This document shows positions 35,836 to 50,198 of a stretch of 64,000 bases of DNA, piece after piece. The notes under the pieces are model-generated. The model was not told where the DNA came from, made no database searches, and saw nothing but the letters and a program-made list of their open reading frames with translations. Source of the DNA: Mycteria americana (taxonomy: Eukaryota; Chordata; Aves; Ciconiiformes; Ciconiidae); NCBI RefSeq assembly GCF_035582795.1, contig NC_134367.1, positions 83,063,062 through 83,127,061 on the forward strand, read 5' to 3'. The translations under genes were made by a program, and so were the position numbers. Every line of letters begins with the position of its first letter. The stretch's first letter is position 1.

Positions 35836-38800
35836 GGAAAAACATTACGTGTGTAGGTGCAGGCTCGCTTTGCAAACAGCTGCAGCTGTTTGAAAGGTTA
35901 CCACCACGGCAGCTTGTTGCCACACTTGTTCTTGGGGTTGCTCCCTCCATAGCAGAGCCCTAAAGTCTGCGTGCTCCACAGCCACCTGGCTGCAAAGTCA
36001 CAGCCTTTGTTTAATTCAGTATTAGGCAGCTTCAGCCCAGCAGATGTTTCACTGAAAGGGGTGAGAAGCCTTTGCGTGGCTGCGCTGCTGTAATGGTTGA
36101 GGGGGCTCAGAGCTACCTGTAGTGTGGTAACATCTTGAGCACCAATGCTGTTTCAACAGTGAATCACTTAGCTTGGTGTAGGAGTGACACAGATGACAAA
36201 TCACATCCCTGATCAAAATCGGGTACCAATCCCAGTACCAAAAATTGTTACAGGTCCTTCTTTTCCTTCAGCTGAGCCAAGAGGAAAATGGGTGAATTGC
36301 ACAGACTTGTGTCCCTTCTTCTGAACTGAAAACAAATCGCTTCAGTGAAACTTTGAAGGTAGTAAGGATCTACACAAGACAAGGAATAACATCGTCAGTC
36401 ATTTCTGAAGAACTGCATGGAGCATGGAGACTAGATGCTGTTATGTCTGATGCATTTGCTCCCTACTGCTCTGTGCAGGGGGCAGAGCCACATTTGCAGT
36501 CCAACGTCTCATTTTTACTCTGCATGGTTCTGAGCATGTACAGAGCTGCATCTCTACACAAGACAAGGCAGTGCTAACAAAAGGCACAAACAATGGGAAA
36601 AGGTACGACTTTTAAGACTCTAGTTCCCTGTGAGAGTTTAGTCTTCAGGCTCCGAGCAGCACCCGAGAAAGTTCTCCCCCCGACACATGAGCTTTGATAG
36701 AAAGGCCCGTTGTGCCTCAGGAGCAGAGCTGTCAAAAGGAGTCTCCATCGCCATGCCCAGATGCTTGTTACCCTTCTGCCAGAGCCCAGCAGTCGGCAGT
36801 TTTCCATCTTGAGAAATCCAGAGGAACTTTCCACCTCGGGGAACAAGAAATTGGAGAAAAGTCAATAGACCAGACTTGGTTCATACCACATTTATGCAAG
36901 GAAAGAAATAAAAGGAGAACTATAATTAAATTTTAAGTACATTTTACTCTCAGCAGCATCCCCCCATAAATCATGTACCTTGTTAGTACTGTGGAATGTC
37001 ATGTGATGCTGGAAGTCAGCATACGGGAAATATGCTGACAGTAAATAAGCTGACGGTAAATACAATAAATACCGTATGCTGGTCAGCTTTGGCCATCTTG
37101 GGCAGCGTGTCATGGCATGCTGGAGTCATGACAGCAGATGAATTCCTGTCCGTTTTGGACAGTGTGCCAGCTGAAGGTGAGCAGACGTACTGCGATCTCT
37201 GACGCCAGGACAGAATATGACCTAAATGAGGACACAAGGATACCTGAGCAATGTCACCTCTTATCTGCAGTGACAAATGGCAAATCTGTGGCCTGTATCA
37301 ATGCTGCAATGAGAACTCGTTAAGAGGAAAGCCGCACCACCACAAGAAAAACTCCTGTAGGTGGGAGATGAGGGGGCAGGCACTATGCACTGGGTGACAA
37401 TCCGTTTGAACGGTGTCAAAAGATGATGTGAGAAAGCTCTTCATGCAAATGCTGCCAGCGAAAAATGCCACATGCACATTTTTAAACACCTTCGGTAGAC
37501 AAATACAGTCAGTGCATTGAGCTAAGCAGGCTCCAGTGAGATATCTATAACGGTCTGCATTGTTTCTGTGCTCGGGGAGGGGGGCGTGAGTGGATTCAGA
37601 GCTGCATGGTTGCCCTATACTGTAATGTACCCTACCACATACAGTAGCCTTTTGTGTAAGAGGATGAGCTAACCGGTTGCTTTGCAGAGGGGGGGCCCGT
37701 TTGCACCACAGCAGCAAGTCAGAGGAGCTCCCGGGCAGCCGTGCTGGCGGTGGGCTGAGGTGCATCGATGGAGGGATGCTGTAACAGATAGCCGCTGTCT
37801 CCAAAGCTTTTGGCCTCAGCCCTATCGCATGCACACATCTTACAGGTTTGAACCCAATTGTTTTCAGAGCTCTGAGCTGGGGGATAAACAGGCTTAAGTC
37901 CACGTAGGTCAACAGGGTGGCAGTTGTCTGTCTCAGGGCTGAATTTGGCGTATTATCAGCTAGTTCACAGAAAAGCTCTTGCTCTATCTTACATGCTTGC
38001 GTTAGTCAAATATTATTCTTTGAGAAAAATGACAGAGAGAGGAAATTATTTTATCAAGACGTGAAGTAGGTCATTGTTATATCCTGGTTTATCATTTTCC
38101 CTGCGATATAAAAAATATGAGCTGGATGCTGGCCTTGTAGAATGAAAGCTTGCTTTTTTTTTTCTTGTAGAAACTTGAAAAGCCTGACACGGAGACAGGC
38201 GAGGGAGTGAGGCGGCACGCTCCGAGCATGACGTGATGCACTGCTGCTTGTTCAAGGGAAGGGTACAGCCTGCTCTGCAGGGCTGTCACCAAGATCTTGT
38301 TCTTTGTCGAGAAGAGCAACCCCAAGGTCTGGAAAAAAACCATCTGTGATGAACCCCTTCATTTTCCAAAGAGCAGGATCATGCTGACGCTGCTGAGCTG
38401 ACTGGTGGCAGAGGACGTGGGGAGAAAAGAAAGGGGAAGTATCAGGGAGCAAAGAAAGGGCAACAACCTGGAAAGAAAAGGCAGCTTGTATAAAGGACGG
38501 CTCTGACCTGCTCTGACTCCAGAGAAGTGTTTTTGAGGCTGTTCTTTGAGAACTAGGAGGGAAAAGGGGTAGAGAAGTACAAGATATTGCTGCTTTTATT
38601 ATATATTTGATTTGTAATTAAAAAAACCCCATGTATTTGCCAGGGCTTTTTTTAAAGAACATTTTCATCACCCAAGATATCGATCTCAGGAAAGTTTTCA
38701 CTACCTGGGGAAAGGGATCAGTAACCGCACACATTATTAACACAATAAACTCTCCCCACCCCTCCAGCTAAGTTCTGATTGAGAAGACACTACCAAAAAC

Positions 38801-41800
38801 ACACAGGCAAAAAGGATTGTTGAGATAAAACCTGAAAAACAAAACAAAACAAAGCACAATTACTTCAAGCCTCCCAAATTCCTAGTTAATTCAGAAAACA
38901 AATTAACCCTAACCTGCTATCTGCAGTGCCTCTGCAGGGGAACCACGGTGGGAGGTGGTCCCTTTATCTTGCTTTCAAAATCCTTTTCAGCTGATGTGGG
39001 GTCACAGCTGCTCAGAAGTGCTGCATGTCCTGTATTTTGTGTGCTGGCCACCGATTTGCCTGCTTGTCCTGAAGCCCCTCGCCACCCTAGGGCTGCCCCG
39101 CGCCCCTCCAGGCGCACCAGAGGTGGGAGCTCTGCTCGGGACTGGCCGCTGTTCCCAGGGCTCTCCCTGCCGGGTCTGAGCGAGGACCGAGCAGTGGCCC
39201 CAGCAGGTCGCCTGGACACTGCTGGGGACAGACTGGGTAAGGTCTCGGTGGTGGCAGATAAATATCTCGGTAAGAAAAGTAACAAAGATACCAGTTTTGC
39301 CAAAGATCCGAATGAAGGAACTGCCCCTGCCCTGTGGCATACTGCATTTCATTGCCCCCCTGCTCACTGGCATTTATAACCTGCCATGCTATTTCTGCCC
39401 CAGGAGCCCCAGTTTGCAGAGACAATCGGGAGAGAGGAAGGTAAATCCAAGGACTAAGCTGGAGGAGAAGAAAACATGCGTGGGCAATGTGCTGCACATT
39501 GGTGGGGCTGGTGAGAGTGGCAGAGGAGAGAGCTGAGCAGAGAAACGACAGCTCAGTTTGGACACGTCTCCGAGGAGCCAGGGGCAGAGCAGCTAGCACT
39601 CAAAACAGGGATGGTATCTGCAGCACGGATGCTCTTTGCCACACTGCCCGTCAGCCCATACGTGAATCCCCTTACTAGCTTTTCTTATGTGCCACAACCC
39701 CACCAGTTCCCCAGGTGGACTCCCAAAACAGCTGTCAAAATCCTAGTCCGCCGCTCTCTCCAGCAGCTGGGAAAAACTTTCCTTCCTACGACACAACCCC
39801 CTCCCTATCAGCACAGACTAGCGGGTAACTTTTCTGCTACAGCCTTCCCGACATTTGTAGCACTCCTGGGAAGAAATCCTGCTGGCTGCCTCTGCCGGTT
39901 CCTGCTCCAGCCCTGCCCTCATCCCTGCTGTGAGCACTTTCTTCAGCCTTCACCCATGCTTGAGCTGAGGTGACCTGCATTTATGGGCATCTTCACATGA
40001 CCCCACAGGTAGATCTCCATGGCCTTCATGCCCAAGCCTAGACTGCAGTCCACCATCTCCCATGTACACTCCTACCCCAATCCTCAGTGTCATAATCTGT
40101 ATTCCTGAAGTTGTCTGTATCTCAGAGGTATTTTCTGTACAGCAGACATTTTCTAGCCAAACTAAAAGACCCTTATCGGTTTTCCTCTCAGGATTATGCC
40201 AGGCGTCTGTTTTGGTTTTATACTAATTAGACACCCAGAGTCTCTTTGAATGGGGATGAAGCCCAGCAGTCCATTTGCACCAAAATTCATTGCCCCTCTC
40301 CGTGCACCTCACCAGCACACCATACCCGAACCCCTCACCTTGCCAGAGTTTCAGGCCTCAGGGCTGCTTCACAAGGGAGCCAAGTTCCAGAGCAGCCTCC
40401 CAGACCTGGGGTTTCCTCCCCAAAATGTCCAACCTGGTGGCACAACAGATGTAAGGAGCCTCATCTCCCAGGCCTGCAGAGGGAGAGCTGGGAGGTGCCG
40501 GGGGGACTGCAGCTGCGCGATGGGAGATGCAGAGCTTGTGTCTGGACCAGGGAGTCCTTGGTGGCCAGACCTAAAAATGCTGACACTTTTACATATTGAT
40601 AAAGTAAATGCAGGGATATCTCTTTGCATATTGGATGTGGGGCTGTGCTTAAGAATAAGGTCCCAGTTTGCAAATGAGTTGTGACGGGATAATGTGATCA
40701 GACCTGGCTGGAGAACCGGGAGGAGGCAGCCAGAGCCCAGGCTGATGGCACAGAGCAGCGAGCGCAGAGGGAGACAGTCAGCAATGAGGCAGGTGGAAGG
40801 AGGCAGGTTTTGCACGTCTTAAACCCAAATGCAAACATTGCGAGAGGAAGGGGAATGCAAGGGAGCGGGCAGTCCGTGTCTCCCATAGACACAGAGAACC
40901 AGGACACTGAACAGCCTCATAATGCTGAGTGATATCTTACGGTGCTTGTAAAATGTGCCTAGATCAGGCTGAAATGGTCAGTAGCCAGAGATCGGTACTC
41001 CCTGGAGAGCTCCACTGCCTCCCCGCCACCGTGGGATGTCCCCAGGGGCACCTCTCGCTGGGCCATACACGTCCTTGCCTGAGCCCACGTTTCATGGCGG
41101 GTGAGAGCAGCTTCCTAACCGGGAACTTAACTCCTGTCATCAGTGCTGGGAGGTGAGAGGGGCAGAGGGCTCCATCTGCTCTGCAGGGATACTCCTGCAC
41201 TTGCATTCTGCACCCAGGGAAGCTTGCCCCAGCCAATGGATCTGTGCTGACGTGCCTCCGTGGCCAGTTTGGCCCGTACATTTTTAGTTGGTTACTCTTA
41301 AAGTCTGAAAAACAACGTCTGGTCCTAGTGTTATCTCTTTTGGAGCTGGCCATTTCCTCTTGGTATCAAACTTGGAAGAATCCCATGGCCACTGCTGAAA
41401 AGCTTTTTCCCTTTCCACATTTAAAGATCTTTTCTGAAAGCAGTTGCTAGGATCTTCTTGGTGGAGATTAAAAGGCTTGGAACAAGCCAGCACAAGCGTC
41501 AGTTTTATTGAAAGTGAGCAGGCTGTGCTTCCCTGATAGCTGCCCGACTTCGAGGGCGGGCATCGCAGGACAGCATCCACAGCTGGCTCCGGGGCAGCTT
41601 AGCAGAGGGGGAAAAGCCACGGCTTTTTCTGTGCTGCATGGTAACACAAAGGCAGGAAAGCAAAGACGTGATTCACTTGGTGCAGAGCAAACCCTGCCGT
41701 GCAAATCTGCAGTCTCCTGGCTCAGGTGTTTGTATGTGGAGGCTCCCGGTGCCTCCCTGGTCCCCAGCTTGGATGAGCCAGCTCAGCGCCGAGTCCAGCC

Positions 41801-42450
41801 CACCTCCCCGGCGCTGGCAGCCACAGCTGGGGAGGGGCAGGTACTTCTCAGCATGCTGTGCTTCACCCCACCAGAAATCTGCTTTGGAGAGGAACTGTAA
41901 GCAGGTTTGGGACACTGGAAAGCAGTTAGCCAGGCATTATGTTTCTCTTCTTTTTCAGGGACGGGATGAAAACCTTCAGTTCCCAGGTTTCCAGGCCAGA
42001 AATTTTCAGCCATAATAGGTATACACAATCAGATGTCGATTATGCCAGCCAGCCACAATGTAAGTTATTTTTTCCCTTTCAAGCGTCCCGTCTCTACCTG
42101 TGAGTCGCTTACTAACTATTCTGTCAGCAGCCAGAGTGTCGCCTGGCCAGCGTACAAGGCCAGGCTCAGGAAATTGCCATTCTAGTCCCAGCTTTCCTGC
42201 TCACAGAACTCCCTCTGCCTGAGGATTTGGCTGGACTTAGAAAGAAAGAGTTGCCGGAGAGGTACTACCAACACAGCTCTACAAGGCAAACCCTTCCAGG
42301 GTGGACTATTTTCACCAGCCAGCCTGGTTTAAAACAGTTTTCTGAGCAGATTGAGATTCAAAGGACTCCTTTGCTGGATAACCTTGCCAGACTAGTGTCC
42401 TCTGTTAGCTGGGGAGGGAGAAGGCAGAATTCATGTGCCTAAAAACATAG
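35836..42450. other. Intergenic upstream of RHOU, nothing recognised
   Basis: Unique sequence with a short AAAAC repeat near 38835-38853 and a GC-richer patch at about 39.05-39.22 kb. Open frames are short and lack domains. Confidence 0.55.
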
Positions 42451-42474
42451 CTCTACAGGAAAACTTCTGTAGAG
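42451..42474. repeat. Perfect 8-bp inverted repeat (hairpin)
   Basis: CTCTACAG (42451-42458) and CTGTAGAG (42467-42474) flank an 8-base loop. A minor structure of unknown meaning. Confidence 0.7.
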
Positions 42475-45400
42475 GGAAAACTGAGCCTCAGTTTATCAGT
42501 GTATGAGAAGATACTTCTTAGATGTCTTGAAGTCCTCAGATTAAAGAAGTGAAGAGGGGCAAAGCATTACTGGTAGGTAATGTGATCCTGGCTTCAAACC
42601 TACTTCTCCCGCTGCTTTACAGTTCTCCATACCTTTGAAAGAGAGTGCCAGAGCAAGAAGAATGAAAATGCTGAACCTCCCCTGGCTCCAATGGTTAAGG
42701 AGAGAGGTTTTCATGGAAAGGTGACCTAGGGGCTTTGCGCTCCAGCCTCTGTTAGCTACAAATACAAACCACTAAAAGGCACCAGAGCTTTCCCACTGAA
42801 GTAAGGCATCAGGAGCAGGAGATTAATAGGTTGCCAGCTGTGTCGGCATGATAAGCCAAACAAGGACCCGGGCTCTTTCCGTCAAAAGTGGATTGAGACC
42901 TCAGCAGGGACACATGGCAAATCAGCCAGAAGTCACACATGGAAAACTGAGCAAGGCAGCGTGGACAAACATTTCTTATCTTTGCTTTATGTCAATAGGA
43001 ATGGCATTGTAAAAGAGGCAGCAAAGTATTTGCTAGAGAGGAGGAGGGAAAAGTCCACAAGCTTTTTTGGCTGTACGTGTGGTTTTTAAAATGCTTCTGT
43101 TTTCCTCGGAAACTTGTCATTGAAAACAAACAGGTAAAAATCACCCAGCGAGTTGTCCAGAAGGCTGGTTGGTTGCTTGTTTCGGTGGATTTAGCCGGGC
43201 TGTGCTGGCAGGAGTGCTGCCTGCCACTGCTGTTGCACTCCAAAGGCAGCCAGGAAAGTTCAGCCTCTTAAACCAGCCCAAAACACAGCTGTGATAATTA
43301 CCCCATCTACTCTGATTTGCCACAAAATGGGCAAATGGCTCAGGGGAGAGGCAGACCTCAGAAATCTGGGGCTCTCTGCAAGGTGATGCACTCTGCAGCC
43401 ATCTCCCCATTTCCCACAGCTCCTGCTTCTCCAGCAGCCCGTCCCAGTTACCTCCGTTGGCTTTTGCTTTGCTTTCTGGTTTTATTGTTTTCTTTGAGGC
43501 TAATTAACAGAAAAGTGGATGAGGCCCAGATTTCTTGCGTGGATTTTTTTGTTGGTGGTGGTAGTTTTCATTTTGCTGAGTTTTCTTTTTGCTTTTCGGC
43601 TGTTTTGATAATGCAAGAAAACCTTCTTTCCTACCAGAGGCAGTACCGAGCAAGGAGGAGACTCAGCAAAGAGAATAATAATTAGGGAAAGGCTATGAGC
43701 AGGTTTCATCTCCTCGGTGGGGTCCAATTTTGCAGCCTCTCCCTGTGTGGGTAATGGGCCCTCACTGCACCTCCGCTGTCAGTGCCCCGGAGCAGGGAAA
43801 GGCACAAATATTCCCACCACGTAGGAGGTGTGCAGGTGTCAGCAAGAGGTGAGCGGGGAAGAACAAAAGGCCGGGATAAATACAGCTGAAGCCTCACAGC
43901 CTGGATCTGTATGGCCCCTGGATTCATCCCTGCCCTGCGGAGCCTCGGGCTGGCCGCTGGCCGGAGCAAAGCTCGTTGCCGGGCTATAGCCAGGGGTGAG
44001 CCCACGGCAGTTGGGTGCCGTGGGGCAGGGCTGCCGGCCACGCTGCCAGCGGGGAGCTGCGGCTCCCAACACCCTCCTCCTGCCACAAATCCTCACCTGA
44101 GGTGCGCAGGGCTCTGCAGGGACGTTAAACGTGTGCCTGGGAGCTGGCCTGGAAACCTGAAGGCACTCTGTCAAAAGGTCCGGTTGTGACCGTTCAGGGA
44201 TCAAAATAATGATATTGCTTATAAAAAAAAAAATCTCAAAATATGATTGGAGATAAAACAGTGCATTTTCATATAATGCCTTAATTAATGAACACGGATT
44301 CTCTGTATTCGCAATCCCTGACACCATGGTGATGGACATGATCCAAGGGCAGGGACAGATGACCCAGTAGCTAAAAGACTGATCATCTCCCTGTTAACAC
44401 AGGCATGGGGAAAATGAACATGAAAAAATCATGATGCTGACCTGCTTTCTGTTTTTCCCAGCAGAGGAACTTCAGGCAATGCGGCTGTAAAGCACGGAGC
44501 ACCCTCTGCTCTTCCTGACCCACCAATTTCCTCTGCACAAACTACCCGTATGGATGTGACATGTGGTCTCCGAGAGGCCCCAAGGTCTCATACATCCCAG
44601 TAAGGCAAAGCATACGGGGTGGAGGAGCCAGGTCCCTGCCTAAGCTTCTGCAAGTCCCTAAGGGTCAAGTTAAGCAAGCCCGACCCTGTTCTCAGGACCA
44701 GACTTGCCCAGTGCATGTTTTAAGCCTCCCAGCCTCAGCAGGCTGGGTTTCGTCTCGGCCGCAGAGCTCAGAGGAGGTGGCCCTGTCTTGCCCCGTGCGG
44801 TCCTGGGCAGCAGCCCCAGCAGACCTGGGGCACATCTGCTGGGCTGGCATGTCCTCACCCACCCAAGGGGCTTCGAGCCCTGGGGCTGGGGCAGGAGGTT
44901 GGGAAACGAGGACCTGAAGGCTGCTCTGGAGCCACGTTGGCTTTTCAGTGTCCCCCCGGGTGTGTTTTTCCTGTCAGACCCAGGGGCTGAGCAGCGCTTC
45001 CCTGCCCCGCAGGGATGCTGGGATGAGTAAATCCATTAAAAGCTGCGCGGTGCCGAGACACCAAGGCTACAGCTACATAAATTAGTAAGACAGGCCAGGG
45101 AGTGTTTTCTGCCCCCGAGACCCATCGGCGTGCCCAGCCATCCCCAGAGGGACGAGCTCTTGTCCCCCCGGAGCAGGAGAGCTGTGCCCAAACCGCCTGC
45201 CGGGAACCCTCCCTGGCCCACCCCGGCTCCCGAAACATGTCTGGGCACCAGCTGCGGGAATATTCGCTTGGTCTGGGACAAACTCGTGCAAGGACAATGG
45301 CAACCATTGAACTGTATGGGCAACCGCCTGGGCCTGCGCCCTGCCTCCGCTTTGTTTATTGGTTTGTTAGTACCTTGCTGCTAGCCTACGCTAGTATAGA

Positions 45401-47564
45401 CAGAGAGCCTGCCATTAACAAGGGCAATAAAGTACCTGCGAGGGAAAAGGCCAAAGTGTTTCATCTAGTTTTATAAGAAAAAGGTGCTTTCTCATCTGGG
45501 GTTCAATCTCTTTTGTCCCGGTGACTCCAGAGCTGGGTAGTGTGATTTTTTGCACGGTGCCTAGCAGAGGGAGTCCTGCCTGCCGTGCATCGCTGCCATC
45601 CCAGCGGATGTTGCTGCTATTATGAATAATAATACGGCCAGGTTTAAGACAGGCCTGCCTTGCAGGAATATAATGATCTGAGTGGCCAGCTTACGAAAGG
45701 GAACAAAGAAATGATTATAGGGTCAGGGAAAAAATAAGGGAAAAAAAAACCTAAAAGAAAACAAAGAGCCATTGACAAGAGGCACAAATTAGTTAGGTCT
45801 CGAGTGTCATTCCCCATCTGATAACACAAAAATGTCCAGAGCAACAATTAACAAAAAAATATGAGGGGTAGAGTATCTCTGTTTAGCTCCAGGTACTGAC
45901 TATATACAGAGCTCTTTTTTTTTCTCGTGCTTTGGGTTATCTTAGATCTTGGTTAATGTGGAGCTGGTTGCATGTGTGTGTGTGTGTGTGGTGCAGTCCC
46001 CGCAGGTTTGGGAGCTGCCTTTTGTGAAGGGCAGCCCTCCTGAAGGGAAGCAAAGGGGCAAAGCGGGTGCAGAGGAAACGGGAATGTGCTTTGGCTTATC
46101 CTGGGAAATACACTTCAGGGCTAGGAATGAGAGCTTGAAAAGGACTCAAAACTAGAGGCAAATCCAGCACGTGGCTAAGGATGGGAAGACAGCGCTGAAT
46201 AAAACCAAAGCAACAGAAAAGGAAGGCTGCAGAGAGTGGTGTTGCTGGTCTGCTCTGGGGTAAATCGGTCATCGCTGGCTCGCCGGCAGGCAGCGAGGCG
46301 AAGGAGGGATGGGCTGCCCCCACGAAAGGGCCGGATGGACAACGGGGAGCTGAACACAATTTGGCTTTGGCACGTTGAAGAGAAAGGGAATAACCTATTC
46401 TCCACAGCACGTGGAGGTAAATAAGGCAAGAAATAATGAGCTTAAATTGCAGCAAGGAAAGCTCAATACAGATGGGAGGACAAACTTCCTAGTGGTACAG
46501 ACAGTCGCATATTGCAGTTGCTTCCAGGGGCTGAGGCATCTCCAGCAGGGTGAGACACCCACGGCTGTCAGGAATGGTGAGGGCCAGCTGATTTTCTTTC
46601 TAGGCAGCTGGGATGTGCTGGTGTTTCCTGACAGTTTCTCTTTCAACTATACTTTTGGAAAACGATCCAAGGACTGTAATGTGCAATAGCTCTGTGATGC
46701 TTTTCACTGACAACACTATGGAAACCAGACAAAGCCTAGGATACATTTCAGTACTCTTGCTCCCTCACCGTAATATTTGTTTGCATGAGTGGAAGTAGGT
46801 GCGTCTGTTTGATTCACTTTTTCGCCATCCACTTCACTGACCACCTCCTCTTGCCCTGTGGATCACTGGTGTGTCCCTGGAGAGCAGCCTGAAAACCACA
46901 GGGCTGGGTGTCCTCCTAGGAGCCCTTTTGGGTCCCTTCCCCGTGCGAGTGTGGCCAGCTGCCCAGCGGCCAGCGCTGCCTGTGGCCAGGGGACTGCTCG
47001 TCTCTGTGGGTGAGGCACACACGGGTGCTGGGTGCCAGGCGCTGCCCAAGAAGCCTGCAAGCAGACATAGTCAAGAGCTGTCAGAGGTACAGCTAGATCC
47101 TGTTAAATGCTGTCTGTTCTGGATTTCAGATTGCTCTCTATCAGAGAAAGATCACAGAAATAAGAAATGACACTTGCCTCTTAGTTTAGTGTTTGGAAGC
47201 AGTTGTTCTTACCTGTATTGTATCATTTACCTATATCATACCATCTCTGTATGGTCTTGCTGGAAAAGTCCCCATGTGGTTTGCAGTGATTCCTCTTTCC
47301 TTCCCTGCTGGATCAACAGACTCAGCTGGTGCCCTCAAAATTGGTCTGAATTCCTTCTACTTTTCACAGCAGCTGGTGGCATCATAGGTTATTCAGGCAA
47401 AGTTTGCCCAACAATCTTGTTGCCATGCACGAAGCAGAAGGGAGAAGCCCTATCTTTACTGCATTAGCTTTTGTCATTCACATAATTAACATTTCTTTTG
47501 TCAGTAACCTGAAGAAACGTGGATTGAAGATGAACAAATAAAAATATCTTTTTTCTTCCGATGC
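42475..47564. other. Intergenic, nothing recognised
   Basis: Contains the TG microsatellite noted separately and GC-richer parts at 43.9-44.1 and 44.7-45.3 kb with chance open frames. No gene is supported. Confidence 0.55.
45973..45990. repeat. TG dinucleotide microsatellite (nine units)
   Basis: Perfect TG repeat in intergenic sequence, flanked by unique DNA. Confidence 0.95.
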
Positions 47565-47640
47565 AATAAGGACTGGATTCTGCAAACCCTGGTGCAGCTT
47601 GCTTCCCTGTTAACCCAAGTGCAAATGTTCTTGCGTTCAA
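47565..47640. mobile_element. Possible L3/CR1-tail-like relic
   Basis: GGACTGGATTCTGCAAACCC and following GTTAACCCAAGTGCAAATG resemble the same class of ancient LINE tail as at 17.8 kb. Short and diverged. Confidence 0.25.
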
Positions 47641-49756
47641 GGCCTCTCTCCCCTGACTGGAGCTCTTCTGCACGGCTTGTCCTTCAAAAGCTAAATGACA
47701 ATAATAAATTGTCCTACTTAAACAAGGGACCTATTTCACCTTTTCACCACACTCATTAAAAAATGGCAGTGCTAAAGACACTTAAAGATCAAAGGCCTGG
47801 TATGCAAAACAGGTCCTGTGCGCCAAACTGACGGGCTTCTTATGGATTTGTTGCTATGGTGCTATTGCCTTGACAAGTTAAAATATCCCTCGTCAGCCTC
47901 CGTGGGAGCCTAGACAGAAAAGTAACCATCAAAAAATAACCAAATATTGTCTTTGACTACACTCACCGAGCAGTTAATTTTTTTTAAGCTTTAATCACCC
48001 TTAACTTCACGTTTGACTATTAACCCACCAACTGATCATTAACTATAAGGACTGAATGACTGATTTCCAGAGGATTGGTCCAAAGCTGGGTTGTTTGGGT
48101 TTTTTTTTCTGAAGGACTTTAATATCTCCCACCAGCAGGCAGACAACCTATTGAATCTCCCGTAAGACTCCAGGGCTGAGCAGGGAGGTACTTGCAGGTT
48201 ATCTGCCTAGAAACACACTGCTCAGAGCTGATAAACTCGCTGAGGCTCTATCCTGCTTTCCAATTTAACTCAAGCCTTGCTAAGCGGCAGGAGTAACCTG
48301 ACTGAATTGTTGTGGCTCACAGCTTGACGTCTTTAATCAACATTCCCAGCTTAATCAACGGGAGTTTAGCTAGCCTGAAACCCAAATCAGGATATTTCTG
48401 GTATTTACCCTGGTGCTTGTCCTTTTCCTATCAGGACAACTGGTTATGAATAAATGTAATGTTGCTGCAGAAATGATCAAATGTCAATTGAACAACTTCT
48501 TTTTACCCCCTCCAGCTTTAAAATGCCTACAGCTGAAATTTTCTAGTGGCAACTTGCTTAGGCTGGTTAGAGACATCTGCTAATAAATGAAAGGAGCAAA
48601 TTTTTTTTCATGAATAAACTCTTCTGACTCACAGTCCTTATCCTAAGCCACAAGACCATCCTGCCCTCCTGACTTAAGATCCGTAAGACCTAAGAAGCTG
48701 ACTCTGACTCACCAGAGGAGGGCTGGGATTGGCCTGTATCTGCTATGTGCATCTTTCTTCCAAACACAACACAGCCAGAAATAAGATGGGAGAAAGCCTC
48801 CGGTTCACTGGCCCTGATTTCTCTCCGGGAATCACTGGGGTTTTGATTGCTCCCTTTGGTATGAGAATGAATTAAGCTCGGATTTGTAAATAGCGGTCTA
48901 ACCACCCCTGCGCTGACAGGCACAAACGTCAGGAAATATGTAGTTAGTTCCACCGGCCCTGCATCTTTGAACTTTAATTGTAAGTACCTCTGTCATACCA
49001 GGGGAAGTAGAACAACACATCTGGAACTAAAAGCTTCCTGCTAGACTTTTCACACTAACTGCTTCCAGCTTTTTTCTAGATAGGAGTTTTCAGCAAAATA
49101 TTTTCTAATTGAAAAATACTGACTCCTTAAAACTGTTGTTTTTCTTGTGGGAGCTACAAAAGAAAATATGCCCAATATATTTCTCAAATAAAAGTAATAA
49201 GGAAAAAAAATTACGAATATCAAAGCATCACATTTTTCCATTGTTGACATTTAGAACAGTGTTTTCTTGATTCAAATGTCTTCTACAATTCAAATAATTT
49301 CATTCTTAAGTGATCAAAAAAAATCAGCTTGAAAGTACTGAAATGAAATATTTCCATTGACTCAAACTGCATTTTTATTTTTTGCCTGCAAATATTTTCC
49401 ATGGCTTGATTTTCTATCCTGTTTTGTGACTTGAGGGACTTTTTCCATTTCAAGTACCTTCTCTCCGCTGAAAATAGGAACCAGATATTTTGTGCCTGAA
49501 TAAAAAATAGGATGAAGTTCCAGCTAAGACAGCCCACATGTGCCTTCGGAATATGTGCACAGAGGAGCAGCACACCTCTGCCACCACTTTGGGTATACAG
49601 CAAGGTTCTGCTGTAAGTCAGGCAGGAGAGGAGCGCTCCATCAGATCGAAGTTGCTACCGGCCTCCTGCACAGAGTTGCCAGCATGAGGCCCAGCAGGAC
49701 AAGAAAGTGGACAGGAATAGACAAAAAACTGGGGGAGAATCATTTTTCTGCATATA
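47641..49756. other. Intergenic AT-rich, enhancer-like unique sequence
   Basis: Repeat-poor and AT-rich, with a TCF/LEF site, and GTTGCTATGG (about 47850), half of an RFX X-box. No coding frame is convincing. Confidence 0.45.
47786..47795 (+). promoter_or_regulatory. Second perfect TCF/LEF consensus site
   Basis: AGATCAAAGG again, with the wider 13-mer AAAGATCAAAGGC identical to that at 17.71 kb. It lies about 14 kb upstream of RHOU in AT-rich, enhancer-like unique sequence. Confidence 0.35.
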
Positions 49757-49762
49757 TTTATT
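49757..49762 (-). terminator. Candidate poly(A) signal AATAAA of the 50-51 kb unit
   Basis: Minus-strand AATAAA followed by a T/GT-rich stretch within about 50 bases. It is the first canonical signal downstream of the repeat-rich frame. It is short and could occur by chance. Confidence 0.4.
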
Positions 49763-50198
49763 GAATTTTCCAGTTGCAGAAATGCAATCATGTCGATTCA
49801 CAGTCAGCAGGATGGATGTCCCAGTGTAACAAAAGCACCAGGTTTCCAGTATTCATTTCTATGCTAAAATCCTGCAGAAAAATCTGTATCTGTGCATAGG
49901 GAGGGACTGTTCCTGATGGGGACAAAGCTCACAGTGAAGTACCAGGCTGTAGCACTGGAGCCAAGAAGTTGCAGAGGCAGCCGCTGCTGCCTTTCTTTAC
50001 CCACGGTGCATGCCTGCCTCCAGCCCTGCACAGCGGTGGGACCAGGAGTGCACCAGTAACTCCGGCTGCGTCCTGCACATTTGTAAAGCTGCCTCCTCAG
50101 GCAAGCCCACACTAGGAAGATTTTTCCAGCTGCCAGGAATGGAATAGCACCTCTGCCAGTACAGTTTATAACAGGGCCTCAGGCAAAAAAGCCCCAGT

